DNA from: Bacteroidales bacterium
Lineage (GTDB): Bacteria; Bacteroidota; Bacteroidia; Bacteroidales; Muribaculaceae
Reading direction: 5' to 3'
Length of the DNA: 56,714 nt
NCBI GenBank assembly: GCA_014800845.1
Contig: JAAVFJ010000014.1
Coordinates: 1 to 56,714, forward strand
In this document: one piece after another, positions 43,860-52,367 of the stretch
Layout: each line of letters opens with the position of its first letter
Position numbering within the stretch: the stretch's first letter is position 1
Notes under the pieces: model-generated
Told to the model about the DNA's origin: nothing
Database searches by the model: none
The model's input: the letters and a program-made list of their open reading frames with translations, nothing else
Program-made: the position numbers and the translations under genes

Positions 43860-44149
43860 GTAATTTATATTAAAGCCGCTGTGATCGATCGCCGACCGGG
43901 GGCTTTGGTTGGTCTCTCAGTGATAGGGGGGAGAGGGGTTCAGTGTCTAATAGTATTAAATTAAGATGCGTTTTCAAGTATCAGATTAAGATTCTTCTTT
44001 TCATGACTAAACCAAATATCAAGACGAATGGATTGGAAACTGTCGTGTAATCGACACGCTCATAATGCTTTAGTCTGAGAGACCGAGGTGTGTTTTTCGT
44101 AGCAGAGAGTCTATATTTTTTTACGGCTATGTCTGCTGTGCCGTGCCGC
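43860..44149. other. Gene-free stretch bounded by inverted repeats
   Basis: No gene is supported. A perfect 10-bp inverted repeat, GGTCTCTCAG (43911-43920) and CTGAGAGACC (44075-44084), encloses 154 nt. An inner CGTGT / ACACG hairpin (about 44044-44058) and an AAAGCC / GGCTTT pair (about 43872-43906) are also seen. It may be the 3' region of the sigma factor mRNA or hold a small RNA; no promoter was identified. Confidence 0.35.
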
Positions 44150-44656
44150 TTAGCGATAGTCGGCGAAGCGGGTCTGGAGGCGCTGGCGAGCGAAGAAGAT
44201 GCGGCTCTTCACAGTGCCGAGGGGGAGACCCATCTTGTCTGCAATCTCCTGGTACTTGTAGCCGGCCACATGCATGGAGAAGGGGATGCGGTAATCGTCA
44301 GAGAATTCATTGATTGCCTCGGTGATTTCCTGCATGGCTATGGAACCGTCGGGAGTGTCAAGACCTGAATCCTGGCATACGTTCAGGTGGTAGAGGTCTT
44401 CAGTCTGATCGATCACGGTAGCCTTGCGCACATTCTGACGATAGTTGTTGATGAAGATGTTGCGCATGATGGTGAAGATCCAACCCTTGAAGTTCACGTT
44501 GTCCACATACTTAGACTCATTGTCGAGAGCCTTGAGCGTGGTGTCCTGAAGCAGGTCCTGAGCGGCTTCGCGGTTAGTGGTGAGCTGGTAGGCGAAACTA
44601 AGAAGGTTACTTTGAAGACCGAGGAGACGATTCATAAATGTACTATTAGCAGACAT
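44150..44656 (-). CDS. ECF-type RNA polymerase sigma factor
   Basis: 168-residue extracytoplasmic-function sigma factor. Region 2 (about 15-85) has AYQLTTNREAAQDLLQDTTLKAL and NFKGWIFTIMRNIFINNYR, which melt and bind the -10 region; region 4 (about 115-165) has YKYQEIADKMGLPLGTVKSRIFFARQRLQ, the helix-turn-helix for the -35 region. No anti-sigma factor gene is adjacent on either side, unlike many ECF sigma factors. The group resembles small conserved Bacteroidales ECF factors, but its targets are not known. Confidence 0.94.
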   Translation of the reverse strand: MSANSTFMNRLLGLQSNLLSFAYQLTTNREAAQDLLQDTTLKALDNESKYVDNVNFKGWIFTIMRNIFINNYRQNVRKATVIDQTEDLYHLNVCQDSGLDTPDGSIAMQEITEAINEFSDDYRIPFSMHVAGYKYQEIADKMGLPLGTVKSRIFFARQRLQTRFADYR

Positions 44657-44802
44657 AGAAGTAGAGTTTTTAGAGTTATTAATTGTTGTTTTATACTGCT
44701 AAAACGGTCCGGATTCCATGAATGTTCGGGTGTAATATTTATTTCATATTTTCGCCACAAACACCCCAAACACCTCTCTCCACCTCCCGGTCCCCGTCCC
44801 TA

Positions 44803-44830
44803 TAACCTGTAACCCTTAACCCATAACCCC
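44803..44830. repeat. Heptamer tandem repeat TAACCYN, four units
   Basis: Four contiguous 7-mers: TAACCTG, TAACCCT, TAACCCA, TAACCCC, with a fifth degenerate TAACC at 44839. The last position of each unit varies. It lies just upstream of the ECF sigma promoter region and before the terminator of the surface protein gene. Confidence 0.7.
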
Positions 44831-44844
44831 ATCCCCCGTAACCG

Positions 44845-44875
44845 AAAAGAGGCGCCCGAAGTGGACGCCTCTTTT
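44845..44875 (-). terminator. Terminator of the surface protein gene
   Basis: A 13-bp stem with one mismatch, AAAAGAGGCGCCC-type arms (44845-44857 with 44863-44875), whose A/U base pairs at the foot give a U-tract in either direction. It begins 20 nt after the stop at 44895. Confidence 0.75.
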
Positions 44876-44894
44876 AAAAGTAGGGGAGTTGGAT

Positions 44895-47576
44895 TTACTT
44901 AACAATCATCTTCTGTCCGGCTACGATATAGAGACCGGGCTGCAGGCCTTCTATCTCCTGAGCGCTCTGTGTGCGAACTACGTGCACGAGCTTGCCGTCG
45001 ATGGTGAAAATCTGAGCGTCGCCGTTTACGTAAATCTTGCCGGCGAGGTTCTTGGCACCCTGTTCGCCTGCGAAGATTGCGTCAACGCTGGATACGAGTA
45101 CCTGCACGGTCTTCTCAACATTGCCCTCGTCGAAATTGAACTGGAAGCTTATGGGCTCTGCCACATCGGGAGCGGTTACGGTAGCAACCAGTGTGAGACC
45201 CTTGGCATCAGCCAGACCGGCGGCGAATACGTAGGTGCCGTCGCCCATGGGGTCAGCGTCCTCAGAGTAGCCTTCCATGCCGAGGATAGTGATGTTCACG
45301 CGAGCGTTGAGCACGGGAGCGTCATTGTTGTTACCATCGAGCACGGTTACGGTGAGAGTGCGGATAATCTGCTCGAGGCTTACCTGCTCGCTGATAGCAG
45401 TCTGCTCAGTGAAGTCGAAAGTGATAGACTGGCTTACGAAGTCGGGATAGCTGATAGTAGCTGTGAGTTCACCCTCGGGGAGAGTCTCAGCACTCCAGTA
45501 AGCAGCGAACTTGCCGTTGCCTTCGTTTATTACAGTTTGTTCGTTGCCCTTGTCGTCAGCAATCTTCACGATAGCGTCGTCGAGGGGTTCGAAGGTCATG
45601 TCATTGATTACGGTTACGGTGAAAGAGTATTGCACGGGAGCAAGCTTGAAAGCGTAGGATTTCTCAACCTCGTTGGGTCCGTAAGTGAGTTCGTAAGTCT
45701 CGGGTGAATAACCCTTGGCAGAAGCTATTACAGTGAATTTACCACCATTGGCAGCATCTCCGGCCCAGACGTAACCCACGAAGTTGCCGTGAGCATCGGG
45801 CTTTAACTCTTTGCCGTCGAGAGTAACTTTGGCATCAGCTATGGCTACTTCATCTTCATCGGCTACAGTAGCGGTGAATGAGTAATTGATGGGGTTCATT
45901 TCGATGTTGGCAGTGTTCTCGGCTTCGCTTTCGATGTTAACCGAGGTTGTCGCCATGGTGTAGTAGTCAGCATTAGTCATGATGGTGTATTCACCGGATT
46001 TGTCAGTGCTGAACTGGAGCTTGTAAGCGCCCTTTGCATCAGTAGTGGTAGCAGCAATGCGAGTGTCGCCATTATAGAGTTGCACTGTAGCTCCGGCTAT
46101 TGTAGTGTTTTCTGAATCCTTGCGTGTAACGACACCGCTCAGAGTAGTTGGTTCGAAGGGGAGAGCCTCAAACTGCACGAAGATGTTTTCATCTTTGAAG
46201 TCAATAACCTTATCTGCTATAGGTTTCATGTTGGGGACCTCGCAGGTAGCCACAACGCTTTCGGCAGCGGCAAGTGCGGGGCAGTCTACATTGCTTATGA
46301 CATAGGTGAGGGATTCGGCTACAAAATTAGCCTGGCGGAACTGGTCGCCCCATTTCAGAGTAATCTTGGCGTTGGTTACGTATTCGCTGTTTTCGTTGAC
46401 CACTATTGCAGTGAAGGTCACCTTTTTACCTTTCAGCGTTATTCTGGGGTTGGTTATAGTGTAAACCTCGCCGTATTTGAAGTAATACTGGTTGTATGTG
46501 TAAGTGGAGTACACGGGTATATCGCGGTTCTCGTAACCCGGGAATGAGGTCTTAAGAGTGTATCCGTTGGGTGCGAGAGAGCCCTCCACAGTCAGAGAAT
46601 AGTAATCCTCTTCGCCGGCGCGGATATTTTCGCAACCGGGCACAGGCACCCCGTTTTCGTAGAGCGTAACGGTGCCGTTTGTTAGGTACTCGATGTTGAA
46701 GGGGTCATACAGACTGTCGAGGAAACGGAAGCGAATAGTGGAAGAGGTGGGTGAGAGCACTACGTCTTTATTCATGTCAGCCCCTACGGTGAATTCCTCT
46801 TTATAGGTGTTGTAGTTGTCGGCGGAGACGGTAAGCGTAACGGTGCTACCCTCCTTTATGTCAGTGAATGAGAAGGTGCCATCTTCCGGAGTTACGGCAT
46901 TTTCGCAGCCTGTGAGTGTAACGGTTGCTCCTACTATTGCATTTCCGTCGCGGTTCTTGACAGTGCCGCTCACGGTGTAGGTGGGGATTTCTACATCTCC
47001 GCCTCCGTCAGCCAGATATGTGTTCTCGTAGTTGTCCACATAAAAGCGGGCGGCATTCAGACCGATCCACATGTCTTCGGGGATTTCAAATTCCACCTTG
47101 GTGAAGTCCGTGTTGTTGATGTCGCCATAGCCACCGGTTGAGGGGCTGAGCTCCTTGATTATGTCGCCAAGCTCAAAGGTGGTGTCGCCGGTCTTGGTCA
47201 TGCCGCGCAGGATGATGTGGCAGTTGGTGTTGGTGAGAATGGCAGGGCTTTGAGCCTTGAACATAAATGACACTGTGCCCTTCTTAGCGTAAGTGATGAT
47301 GTAAGAGGTGGCCGAGGCGCTGTCAAGGCTTGCAGAAGAGGTCCAAACCAGGCCTGTGGTGCCATCTACACAGTTGGAGGCGGTAGAGAATGCCCAGGCG
47401 CTACCGAGAGTGTACCAACCTTGGGGCCAGTTGGGATTGCTCCTCATGTCGGTGTTATAGATATTGGCCGGCATAGCGTTCCAATTCTCTGTGTCGGTCA
47501 CAGAGGTTTCTGCTTTACTTGTCAGAGAGAAGACTGACATCAGTATCGCAGCAAACAAATAGGATAATTTTCGCAT
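44895..47576 (-). CDS. Secreted multi-domain protein with repeated carboxypeptidase-regulatory-like domains and a C-terminal sorting-type tail
   Basis: 893-residue exported protein. A signal peptide is clear (MRKLSYLFAAILMSVFSLTSKA). Residues about 22-190 form a discoidin/lectin-like N-terminal domain (WPQGWYTLGSAW). At least five beta-sandwich modules follow, several with the CarboxypepD_reg pattern VSGTVKNRDGNAIVGATVTL ... GTFSFTDIKEGSTVTLTVSA. The last about 55 residues (AQIFTIDGKLVHVV ... IEGLQPGLYIVAGQKMIVK) match the C-terminal sorting domain type used by type IX secretion. I chose the ATG at 47576. It has a perfect promoter and its own terminator. Its ligand is unknown. Confidence 0.85.
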   Translation of the reverse strand: MRKLSYLFAAILMSVFSLTSKAETSVTDTENWNAMPANIYNTDMRSNPNWPQGWYTLGSAWAFSTASNCVDGTTGLVWTSSASLDSASATSYIITYAKKGTVSFMFKAQSPAILTNTNCHIILRGMTKTGDTTFELGDIIKELSPSTGGYGDINNTDFTKVEFEIPEDMWIGLNAARFYVDNYENTYLADGGGDVEIPTYTVSGTVKNRDGNAIVGATVTLTGCENAVTPEDGTFSFTDIKEGSTVTLTVSADNYNTYKEEFTVGADMNKDVVLSPTSSTIRFRFLDSLYDPFNIEYLTNGTVTLYENGVPVPGCENIRAGEEDYYSLTVEGSLAPNGYTLKTSFPGYENRDIPVYSTYTYNQYYFKYGEVYTITNPRITLKGKKVTFTAIVVNENSEYVTNAKITLKWGDQFRQANFVAESLTYVISNVDCPALAAAESVVATCEVPNMKPIADKVIDFKDENIFVQFEALPFEPTTLSGVVTRKDSENTTIAGATVQLYNGDTRIAATTTDAKGAYKLQFSTDKSGEYTIMTNADYYTMATTSVNIESEAENTANIEMNPINYSFTATVADEDEVAIADAKVTLDGKELKPDAHGNFVGYVWAGDAANGGKFTVIASAKGYSPETYELTYGPNEVEKSYAFKLAPVQYSFTVTVINDMTFEPLDDAIVKIADDKGNEQTVINEGNGKFAAYWSAETLPEGELTATISYPDFVSQSITFDFTEQTAISEQVSLEQIIRTLTVTVLDGNNNDAPVLNARVNITILGMEGYSEDADPMGDGTYVFAAGLADAKGLTLVATVTAPDVAEPISFQFNFDEGNVEKTVQVLVSSVDAIFAGEQGAKNLAGKIYVNGDAQIFTIDGKLVHVVRTQSAQEIEGLQPGLYIVAGQKMIVK

Positions 47577-47627
47577 AGAATGTGATTTTAGTGAAACACT
47601 GAGATTTATATATAAATTAACCGGTAG

Positions 47628-47658
47628 CAAAGGTAGCTAAAAATTTTCTTAATACAAA
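47628..47658 (-). promoter_or_regulatory. Promoter of the surface protein gene
   Basis: Minus-strand TTTG (47655-47658), exactly 19 bp, TACCTTTG (47628-47635): both boxes match. The leader is about 45 nt and contains a GTGTTTCAC motif. Confidence 0.72.
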
Positions 47659-47695
47659 ATTAATTTATCAATTCAGGTTTCCTGTTTACTAAAAC

Positions 47696-49873
47696 CTATA
47701 ATTCAGCGATGAGAGTCAGAGTGAGCGGGGGAATACCCGCGGCGAGCAGGGTGGCGCGGTCGCGTCGGAGGTTCTCAAGCAGTTCGTGTCGGTCGGTCAT
47801 GGCGGCCATGCGTTTGTAGCAGGCGGCTGCTTCGGTTATCTTTTCTTCAGCGAGCAGCACGTGGCCGTAATTCAGGTGGTCAGAGGCTGTAGCGTCCTCG
47901 CGGGCGGTGATGGCCTCGTAGCGTGCGTGGCTCTTGTCGTAGTTGCCGAGCAGAAATTCACACCATGCGGCTCCGCGGGTGGCGCTTCCGGAGTCGGGGT
48001 CGAGATAGTCCACCTTATAATAGCTCTTCAGCGCATCGGCGGGCATGCCGGCTTCAAGCAGGCTGTGGGCTTTCAGTAGCTCAAGACGCAGATTGTCAGG
48101 CTCTTTCTCCAGCGCGCGGGAATAGTAAGTGGCGGCCTGAGCATATTGGCCCGTGGCACGCAGGCAGTAAGCTATACGCTTCAGCAGCCACTTCGAGGGC
48201 TCGCACATCAGCTCCGCCTGGCGGTAAGCCTCCAGTGCATCGGCCACATTGCCTGATTTCTCAAGGCAGTAGCCCTGCTTCTCAGCGTCGGCGGAGTCCG
48301 CTATAGCCTGCTCGGCGAGGCGACCATAGAGGGGCGCTGCATCGCTCCAGTAGCGGTTGGTGAAGTAGAAATCAGCCATGAGGCGCAGCATTTCGCTGTC
48401 GGTGGCCGCACCGGCGAATAGAGGGTGATCAGGCACGGTGAAGGGCCGGGAGAAGGGGTCGAAAAATTCGCTGCGCCCCTCCCACAGACGGTGGAAGCGG
48501 AAGAGGTCCTTGAGGTAGATGGTCATCTCCGATTCGCGGGTGCTGCGTAGAGTCTCTGAGAGGGTGGCGCGCTGCTCCTCGCTGAGGGCTGCAAACTGGC
48601 TCTGCATCTGGCTTGACATCAGGTCGGCCTGAGCTTTCGGCATACGCGACAGGGAGAAGGCGAGCGAGAATTTGTCGGAGGAGCAGAAGAGGGGTATGTC
48701 AAGCATAATCTCGGCAAGTCCAGCCGGTGCGTCTTTTAATGCGCTGTGCACCATGCTGTTGTGCATGGAGAAGGGGAGGAACCAGTTAGGCAGGTCGCGG
48801 AAGAAAGCGAAATTCTTCATGCCGGCAAAGGCCCCCATAAACACGTCGGCACCCTGCATCTGCATCTCGCTAAACTCGCGAAGCTTCTCGCCGGCACCAC
48901 TTTTCTCAATCATCTCCATCCACTCGGGGTTCTCCTCCATGGAGGTGAGCTCGTCGGGGTTGGCAGAGCGCAGACGCTTCTCGATTTCGGGTTTGAGCTT
49001 GATGATGTCGGGTATGATTTCGTCGCGCAGCTTGCGGTTCACACGGTCGGTGTCGCGGGTGCGGAGCATGGCGGTCACCAGGGCGCAGAGCAGGGAGTTG
49101 AAGCCCTCGCGTTCGGCTATGGCCTGACTGATAGCGCGTATCTCGGGGTTGTCGGCAGAGCGCCGGGGGTGTCGGGCTATGATGAGCACAGCGCCTATGA
49201 GCGCGCGGGCGGTGAGCATGGCGTGGCGGTCGCGTTCCACCACCTGCAGCAGCATCAGGAGTTTGGCAGCGTCGAAATACTCCATGCTGCTGAGCGTCAG
49301 GGCACTAATCAGCGATGCGGCTGCTTGCAGATAGGCCGGTTCATCGTCGAAACCATCGGTCAGAAAGTTGTGAATCTCCGAGGCTTCGCGGCGCGAGAGA
49401 CACTGGTTCACCCACACGGAGTAGAAGAGCCGGGAGATAGCCTCGTCCAGACGCGCGTGTAGGGCTTCGTCGAAAGTGTCGGTGAGGTCGGCCAGCGAGA
49501 GCTGCGGGAGCAGATTGCGTATGTCCGCCAGGTTTGCCGAGAGGGTGGGTGTGCTGCTCATGCGGGCTATGCGCAGACGCGAATAATAGAGCGCCGATGA
49601 GGTCTCCATCTCGCTGTCACGACGCAGAGAGTCTGCCACACAGTAGAGCATTTCGCGCACAGCTGCGAGCTGATCGCTGCGCGAGGGGTCGGGCACGCCG
49701 GTTGCAAAAAAGTGGAGGAGCTGAGTGTAGATGGTGGATGCTTCGCGCAGACGGTCGGTCATGTCGGGCGAAAGCTTCTGATTCTCAAGCTCGTGGATGC
49801 TCTCGTTCAGGCGGTAGTCATCAAGCATGCGGGTGATGACGCTGTATTTGGTGTTATGTGAGGAAGTAGTCAT
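47696..49873 (-). CDS. Large tetratricopeptide-repeat protein
   Basis: 725 residues, no signal peptide or membrane segment, mostly helical. The C-terminal part (about 500-700) has TPR-like repeats, seen in AEKQGYCLEKSGNVADALEAY, KRIAYCLRATGQYAQAATYYSRALEKEPDN and GHVLLAEEKITEAAACYKRMA. The N-terminal 480 residues are helical and not recognised, with conserved-looking segments around 330-400. TPRs mediate protein contacts, so a scaffold or assembly role is likely; I cannot say more. It is monocistronic, divergent from a DUF4293-like gene. Confidence 0.8.
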   Translation of the reverse strand: MTTSSHNTKYSVITRMLDDYRLNESIHELENQKLSPDMTDRLREASTIYTQLLHFFATGVPDPSRSDQLAAVREMLYCVADSLRRDSEMETSSALYYSRLRIARMSSTPTLSANLADIRNLLPQLSLADLTDTFDEALHARLDEAISRLFYSVWVNQCLSRREASEIHNFLTDGFDDEPAYLQAAASLISALTLSSMEYFDAAKLLMLLQVVERDRHAMLTARALIGAVLIIARHPRRSADNPEIRAISQAIAEREGFNSLLCALVTAMLRTRDTDRVNRKLRDEIIPDIIKLKPEIEKRLRSANPDELTSMEENPEWMEMIEKSGAGEKLREFSEMQMQGADVFMGAFAGMKNFAFFRDLPNWFLPFSMHNSMVHSALKDAPAGLAEIMLDIPLFCSSDKFSLAFSLSRMPKAQADLMSSQMQSQFAALSEEQRATLSETLRSTRESEMTIYLKDLFRFHRLWEGRSEFFDPFSRPFTVPDHPLFAGAATDSEMLRLMADFYFTNRYWSDAAPLYGRLAEQAIADSADAEKQGYCLEKSGNVADALEAYRQAELMCEPSKWLLKRIAYCLRATGQYAQAATYYSRALEKEPDNLRLELLKAHSLLEAGMPADALKSYYKVDYLDPDSGSATRGAAWCEFLLGNYDKSHARYEAITAREDATASDHLNYGHVLLAEEKITEAAACYKRMAAMTDRHELLENLRRDRATLLAAGIPPLTLTLIAEL

Positions 49874-49890
49874 GAGGATTAATTTTCACG

Positions 49891-49898
49891 CGAAGATA
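49891..49898 (-). promoter_or_regulatory. -7-like box of the TPR gene
   Basis: Minus-strand TATCTTCG, one mismatch, 18 nt before the ATG at 49873; an alternative AATCTTTG lies 8 nt further upstream. Confidence 0.35.
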
Positions 49899-49929
49899 CA
49901 AAGATTGCGCCAGTTATCCTAAATTTTAG

Positions 49930-49937
49930 TAAATTTG
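49930..49937 (+). promoter_or_regulatory. -7 box of the DUF4293-like gene
   Basis: TAAATTTG, an exact match, 31 nt before the ATG at 49969. An ATTG lies 22 bp upstream as a weak -33 box. Confidence 0.5.
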
Positions 49938-49968
49938 CAGCCGAAACTTAATACTACACATATATATT

Positions 49969-50430
49969 ATGGTAATACAACGTTGGCAAACCCTCCTGCT
50001 GCTCGTGGCGGCAGTTATGATGGGTCTCTTTTCATTTTGCTCTCTGGGGCAGATACAGGGTGCTGAGCTCACAGTCAATTACACTGCGCTGGGCATGACT
50101 GTGGTGGGTGACGGAGCCACTTACATGTCCACCTACTACCTGTTTGTCATCTCAATTCTGAGCATGCTTCTGGCCCTGATAGCCATCTTCCGCTTCAAGG
50201 CTCCGAAGGTGCAGCGCAAAATCTGCCGCATCAACCTGCTGCTGGTGGCAGCTACGATAGTGACCGCGTGGCTCACCGAGCGCTATGCCGAGGTGCCGGG
50301 CGCTACCGAGGGGATAGGCTGGAGCTCCATAGTGATAGCCCCCTTTGTGGCTCTCGTAGCCCTGATCTGCGCCATCCGTTGCATCAGCTCCGACATACGC
50401 AAACTTTCGGGCTACGAGCGCCTGCGCTAA
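49969..50430 (+). CDS. DUF4293-like small membrane protein
   Basis: 153 residues with four hydrophobic segments (about 6-26, 55-75, 86-101, 120-140). The start MVIQRWQTLLLLVAAVMMG and the end RCISSDIRKLSGYERLR fit the Bacteroidetes DUF4293 family of four-helix membrane proteins. Its function is not known. Members are often found beside housekeeping genes such as rho, with no fixed partner. Here it is monocistronic with its own promoter, and its stop codon abuts the prmA stop codon on the other strand with no base between them. Confidence 0.78.
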   Translation: MVIQRWQTLLLLVAAVMMGLFSFCSLGQIQGAELTVNYTALGMTVVGDGATYMSTYYLFVISILSMLLALIAIFRFKAPKVQRKICRINLLLVAATIVTAWLTERYAEVPGATEGIGWSSIVIAPFVALVALICAIRCISSDIRKLSGYERLR

Positions 50431-51273
50431 TCAGCGGGCAAGCCTGAGGGCACACCATCCGTCGCGCACTTTCTTTTCGGCCACACGCAGACCGTAGGGG
50501 AGTGCGCGAGCCTCTATCAGGGGCACATCCTGCTCATAGAAACCGCTCAGCAGCATCTGCGCCTGCGGCTTCATGTTGGCTTCGTAAAGGTCAAAGTCGG
50601 CCAGGATGATGTTGCGATTGATGTTGGCAATCAGAAGGTCAGCCTTGGGGCACGCGGCCAGGGCACTTGCGTCGCCGAGAATCAGGTTGATACCCTCGGT
50701 GGCGTTGAGCTTCACATTCTCGCCGGCGTTTTCGCAGGCACCGGGGTCAATCTCAATGGCGCTTGCGCCGGCCGCTCCGCGCATGATGGCGAGTATGGAG
50801 AGTATGCCTGTGCCGGTGCCCATGTCGGTCACTTGCAGGCCGCTGAGGTCCAGGTCAAGCAGATACTCAAGCATGAGCGAAGTGGTGGCGTGGTGGCCGG
50901 TGCCGAATGCCATTTTGGGGTCGATTACAATATCGTAAGTGGCGCTGGGCACATCCTTGTGGAAGGTGGAGTGAATCACGCAGCGGTCAGCCACCACTAT
51001 GGGCTGGAAGTAATTCTTCTCCCACTCCTCGTTCCAGTCCTGCCCCTCCACGCGGGTTACAGTTTCGGAGAGCTTCACCTCCATGGGGAAATCGGCGAGG
51101 ATGGCAGCCAGAGCCTCGGCATCAAAGAGGTCGGCGTTAATGTAGGCTGTGAGGCCTGATTCGTCGGTCACGAACGACTCGTAGCCGACATCAGCGAGAA
51201 AGGCCGCCAGCAGGTCGCAGGCAGCCTCTGAGCAGGGTGTTATGTCTACCCTGACTTCTTGGTAATCAGTCAT
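50431..51273 (-). CDS. prmA: Ribosomal protein L11 methyltransferase
   Basis: SAM-dependent trimethylation of ribosomal protein L11. The 280-residue product has the N-terminal substrate-recognition domain (about 1-90), then DPKMAFGTGHHATTSLMLEYLL (about 119-140), MGTGTGILSILAIMRGA (about 150-166) as the SAM loop, and IANINRNII (the NPPF-equivalent) near 213-221. Length is a little short of the E. coli protein but usual for Bacteroidetes. Start overlaps the 109-residue gene by 4 nt, so it is last in the ytxH-ytxH-holin-like cluster. Confidence 0.93.
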   Translation of the reverse strand: MTDYQEVRVDITPCSEAACDLLAAFLADVGYESFVTDESGLTAYINADLFDAEALAAILADFPMEVKLSETVTRVEGQDWNEEWEKNYFQPIVVADRCVIHSTFHKDVPSATYDIVIDPKMAFGTGHHATTSLMLEYLLDLDLSGLQVTDMGTGTGILSILAIMRGAAGASAIEIDPGACENAGENVKLNATEGINLILGDASALAACPKADLLIANINRNIILADFDLYEANMKPQAQMLLSGFYEQDVPLIEARALPYGLRVAEKKVRDGWCALRLAR

Positions 51274-51599
51274 TTCTTTTTACGACGAAATATTGAGAAA
51301 ACATTCTTGACGGTTCTGAAAGCCGAGTAGCCCAGCAGGGCGTAGTCGGCATAACCCAACCCTTTCATAATCAGCGATATGGCCGAGCCTCCGAGCAGAC
51401 TCTTATTCTTGCCTGAGGAGCCGAAGGGTGTGGAGTTGACTGTCTTCTTCACGTTGGCGAAGAACTTGTCTTTGCTGTACTCACGTTGCAGCGATTTCAG
51501 TACAATCTGATATCGGAGCTGGTCTATGGAGTAGCCGCGGAAGTGGGGCGCGTCAGTCATTTCAGCCGGCGCAGGGATATTCTGATGCTTATGAGTCAT
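51270..51599 (-). CDS. Small basic protein of unknown function, 109 residues
   Basis: Not recognised. It begins with a polar stretch (about 1-35), has a basic segment (YSKDKFFANVKKTV), and a weakly hydrophobic C-terminal region (about 72-100, ISLIMKGLGYADYALLGYSAF) ending FRRKKK. The pattern suggests membrane association through the C-terminal part. It is in an envelope cluster: the start overlaps the holin-like gene by 11 nt, and the stop overlaps prmA by 4 nt. Bacteroidetes often pair such a gene with a PF07332-type protein. Confidence 0.7.
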   Translation of the reverse strand: MTHKHQNIPAPAEMTDAPHFRGYSIDQLRYQIVLKSLQREYSKDKFFANVKKTVNSTPFGSSGKNKSLLGGSAISLIMKGLGYADYALLGYSAFRTVKNVFSIFRRKKK

Positions 51600-51954
51600 G
51601 GCCGGTGGGGGTTTGAGGGTTAATGAAAAGCTTCGTGAGCAAACGCGAGATGGGATTGATAATCAAGTGTTTGCGCAGAAAGTAGATGAGCAGCAGGACC
51701 ACGAGCACCGAGCCTGCGGTGGCGGTGTAAGCGAGGGCCGGACACATTATTTCCTTGAAGAGATCGGCCGCGGCAAAGGCGAGAAGCAGCATGATGAAGC
51801 AGATGCAGAGCACTGCTATCAGCCCCATAGTGATTCCGGAGATAAGCAGCGTAAGCTTCTCGGCAGCAGTGAGTTTGGCTATGTCCACCTGAAGCATCAC
51901 GTAGCGCTTGCCCTCGTCAATAGTCTGCTTGAAAAGTTGAGTAAAATCGCTCAT
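51589..51954 (-). CDS. Phage-holin-family (PF07332-type) membrane protein
   Basis: 121 residues, an amphipathic N-terminal helix (about 4-32) followed by two hydrophobic helices (about 38-62 and 72-95) and a basic C-terminus. Such proteins (the Holin-X/YqjE-type superfamily) are chromosomal and need not be phage proteins. The usual neighbour in Bacteroidetes is a YtxH-domain gene, as here. A role in envelope stress has been proposed for the group; I see no phage gene nearby. The ATG at 51954 is preferred. It is separated from the upstream ytxH gene by 154 nt. Confidence 0.8.
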   Translation of the reverse strand: MSDFTQLFKQTIDEGKRYVMLQVDIAKLTAAEKLTLLISGITMGLIAVLCICFIMLLLAFAAADLFKEIMCPALAYTATAGSVLVVLLLIYFLRKHLIINPISRLLTKLFINPQTPTGHDS

Positions 51955-52108
51955 ACAGATTAAGATTGTGTTTAATTATTAATATTTCCGAGGCCGGAGG
52001 AAGTATATGCGAAAAAGGGAAAGCTGAGCGTCCGGCTACATGCGCGGATGTCGTGCCTTCCCAGTATTTGCATAGAGCTGTGTCCACCCTGAAGAGGGGA
52101 GCGGGCTC

Positions 52109-52306
52109 TTACTTTTCGATAGTGCCTGCGAGCTCTGACACGAGCTGGTCTACCTCAGAGTCGCTGATTTTGATGCCTTTCTTGCGAATGATTGAAGCGA
52201 TGCGGCTACGCATGTCCTCACCCTTTTCGGGAGCGAAGAGCATGGCAGCGGCGCAACCTACTATGGCACCGCCCAGAAAGGCGTAAAGAATATTAAGATT
52301 TTTCAT
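52109..52306 (-). CDS. YtxH domain protein, copy 2
   Basis: 65 residues. The N-terminal glycine-rich membrane segment (about 6-24, LGGAIVGCAAAMLFAPEKG) is the YtxH hallmark, followed by a charged amphipathic helix (RSRIASIIRKKG ... QLVSELAGTIEK). It is a tandem paralogue of the next gene, sharing GGAI.G.A.. LFAPEKG. The family is linked to general stress in Bacillus. Cotranscription with copy 1 is likely: the gap is 61 nt and no promoter motif is clear. Confidence 0.85.
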   Translation of the reverse strand: MKNLNILYAFLGGAIVGCAAAMLFAPEKGEDMRSRIASIIRKKGIKISDSEVDQLVSELAGTIEK

Positions 52307-52367
52307 TGTGCTTTGATTTTATTGTGAGTGAGTGATTTGTCTGTTAAGAGGTGTGAGGGGAGAGTGA

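Noticed and set aside
51589..51954. Prophage remnant from the holin-like gene
   Set aside because: No other phage gene is near; this family is chromosomal and usually beside ytxH.
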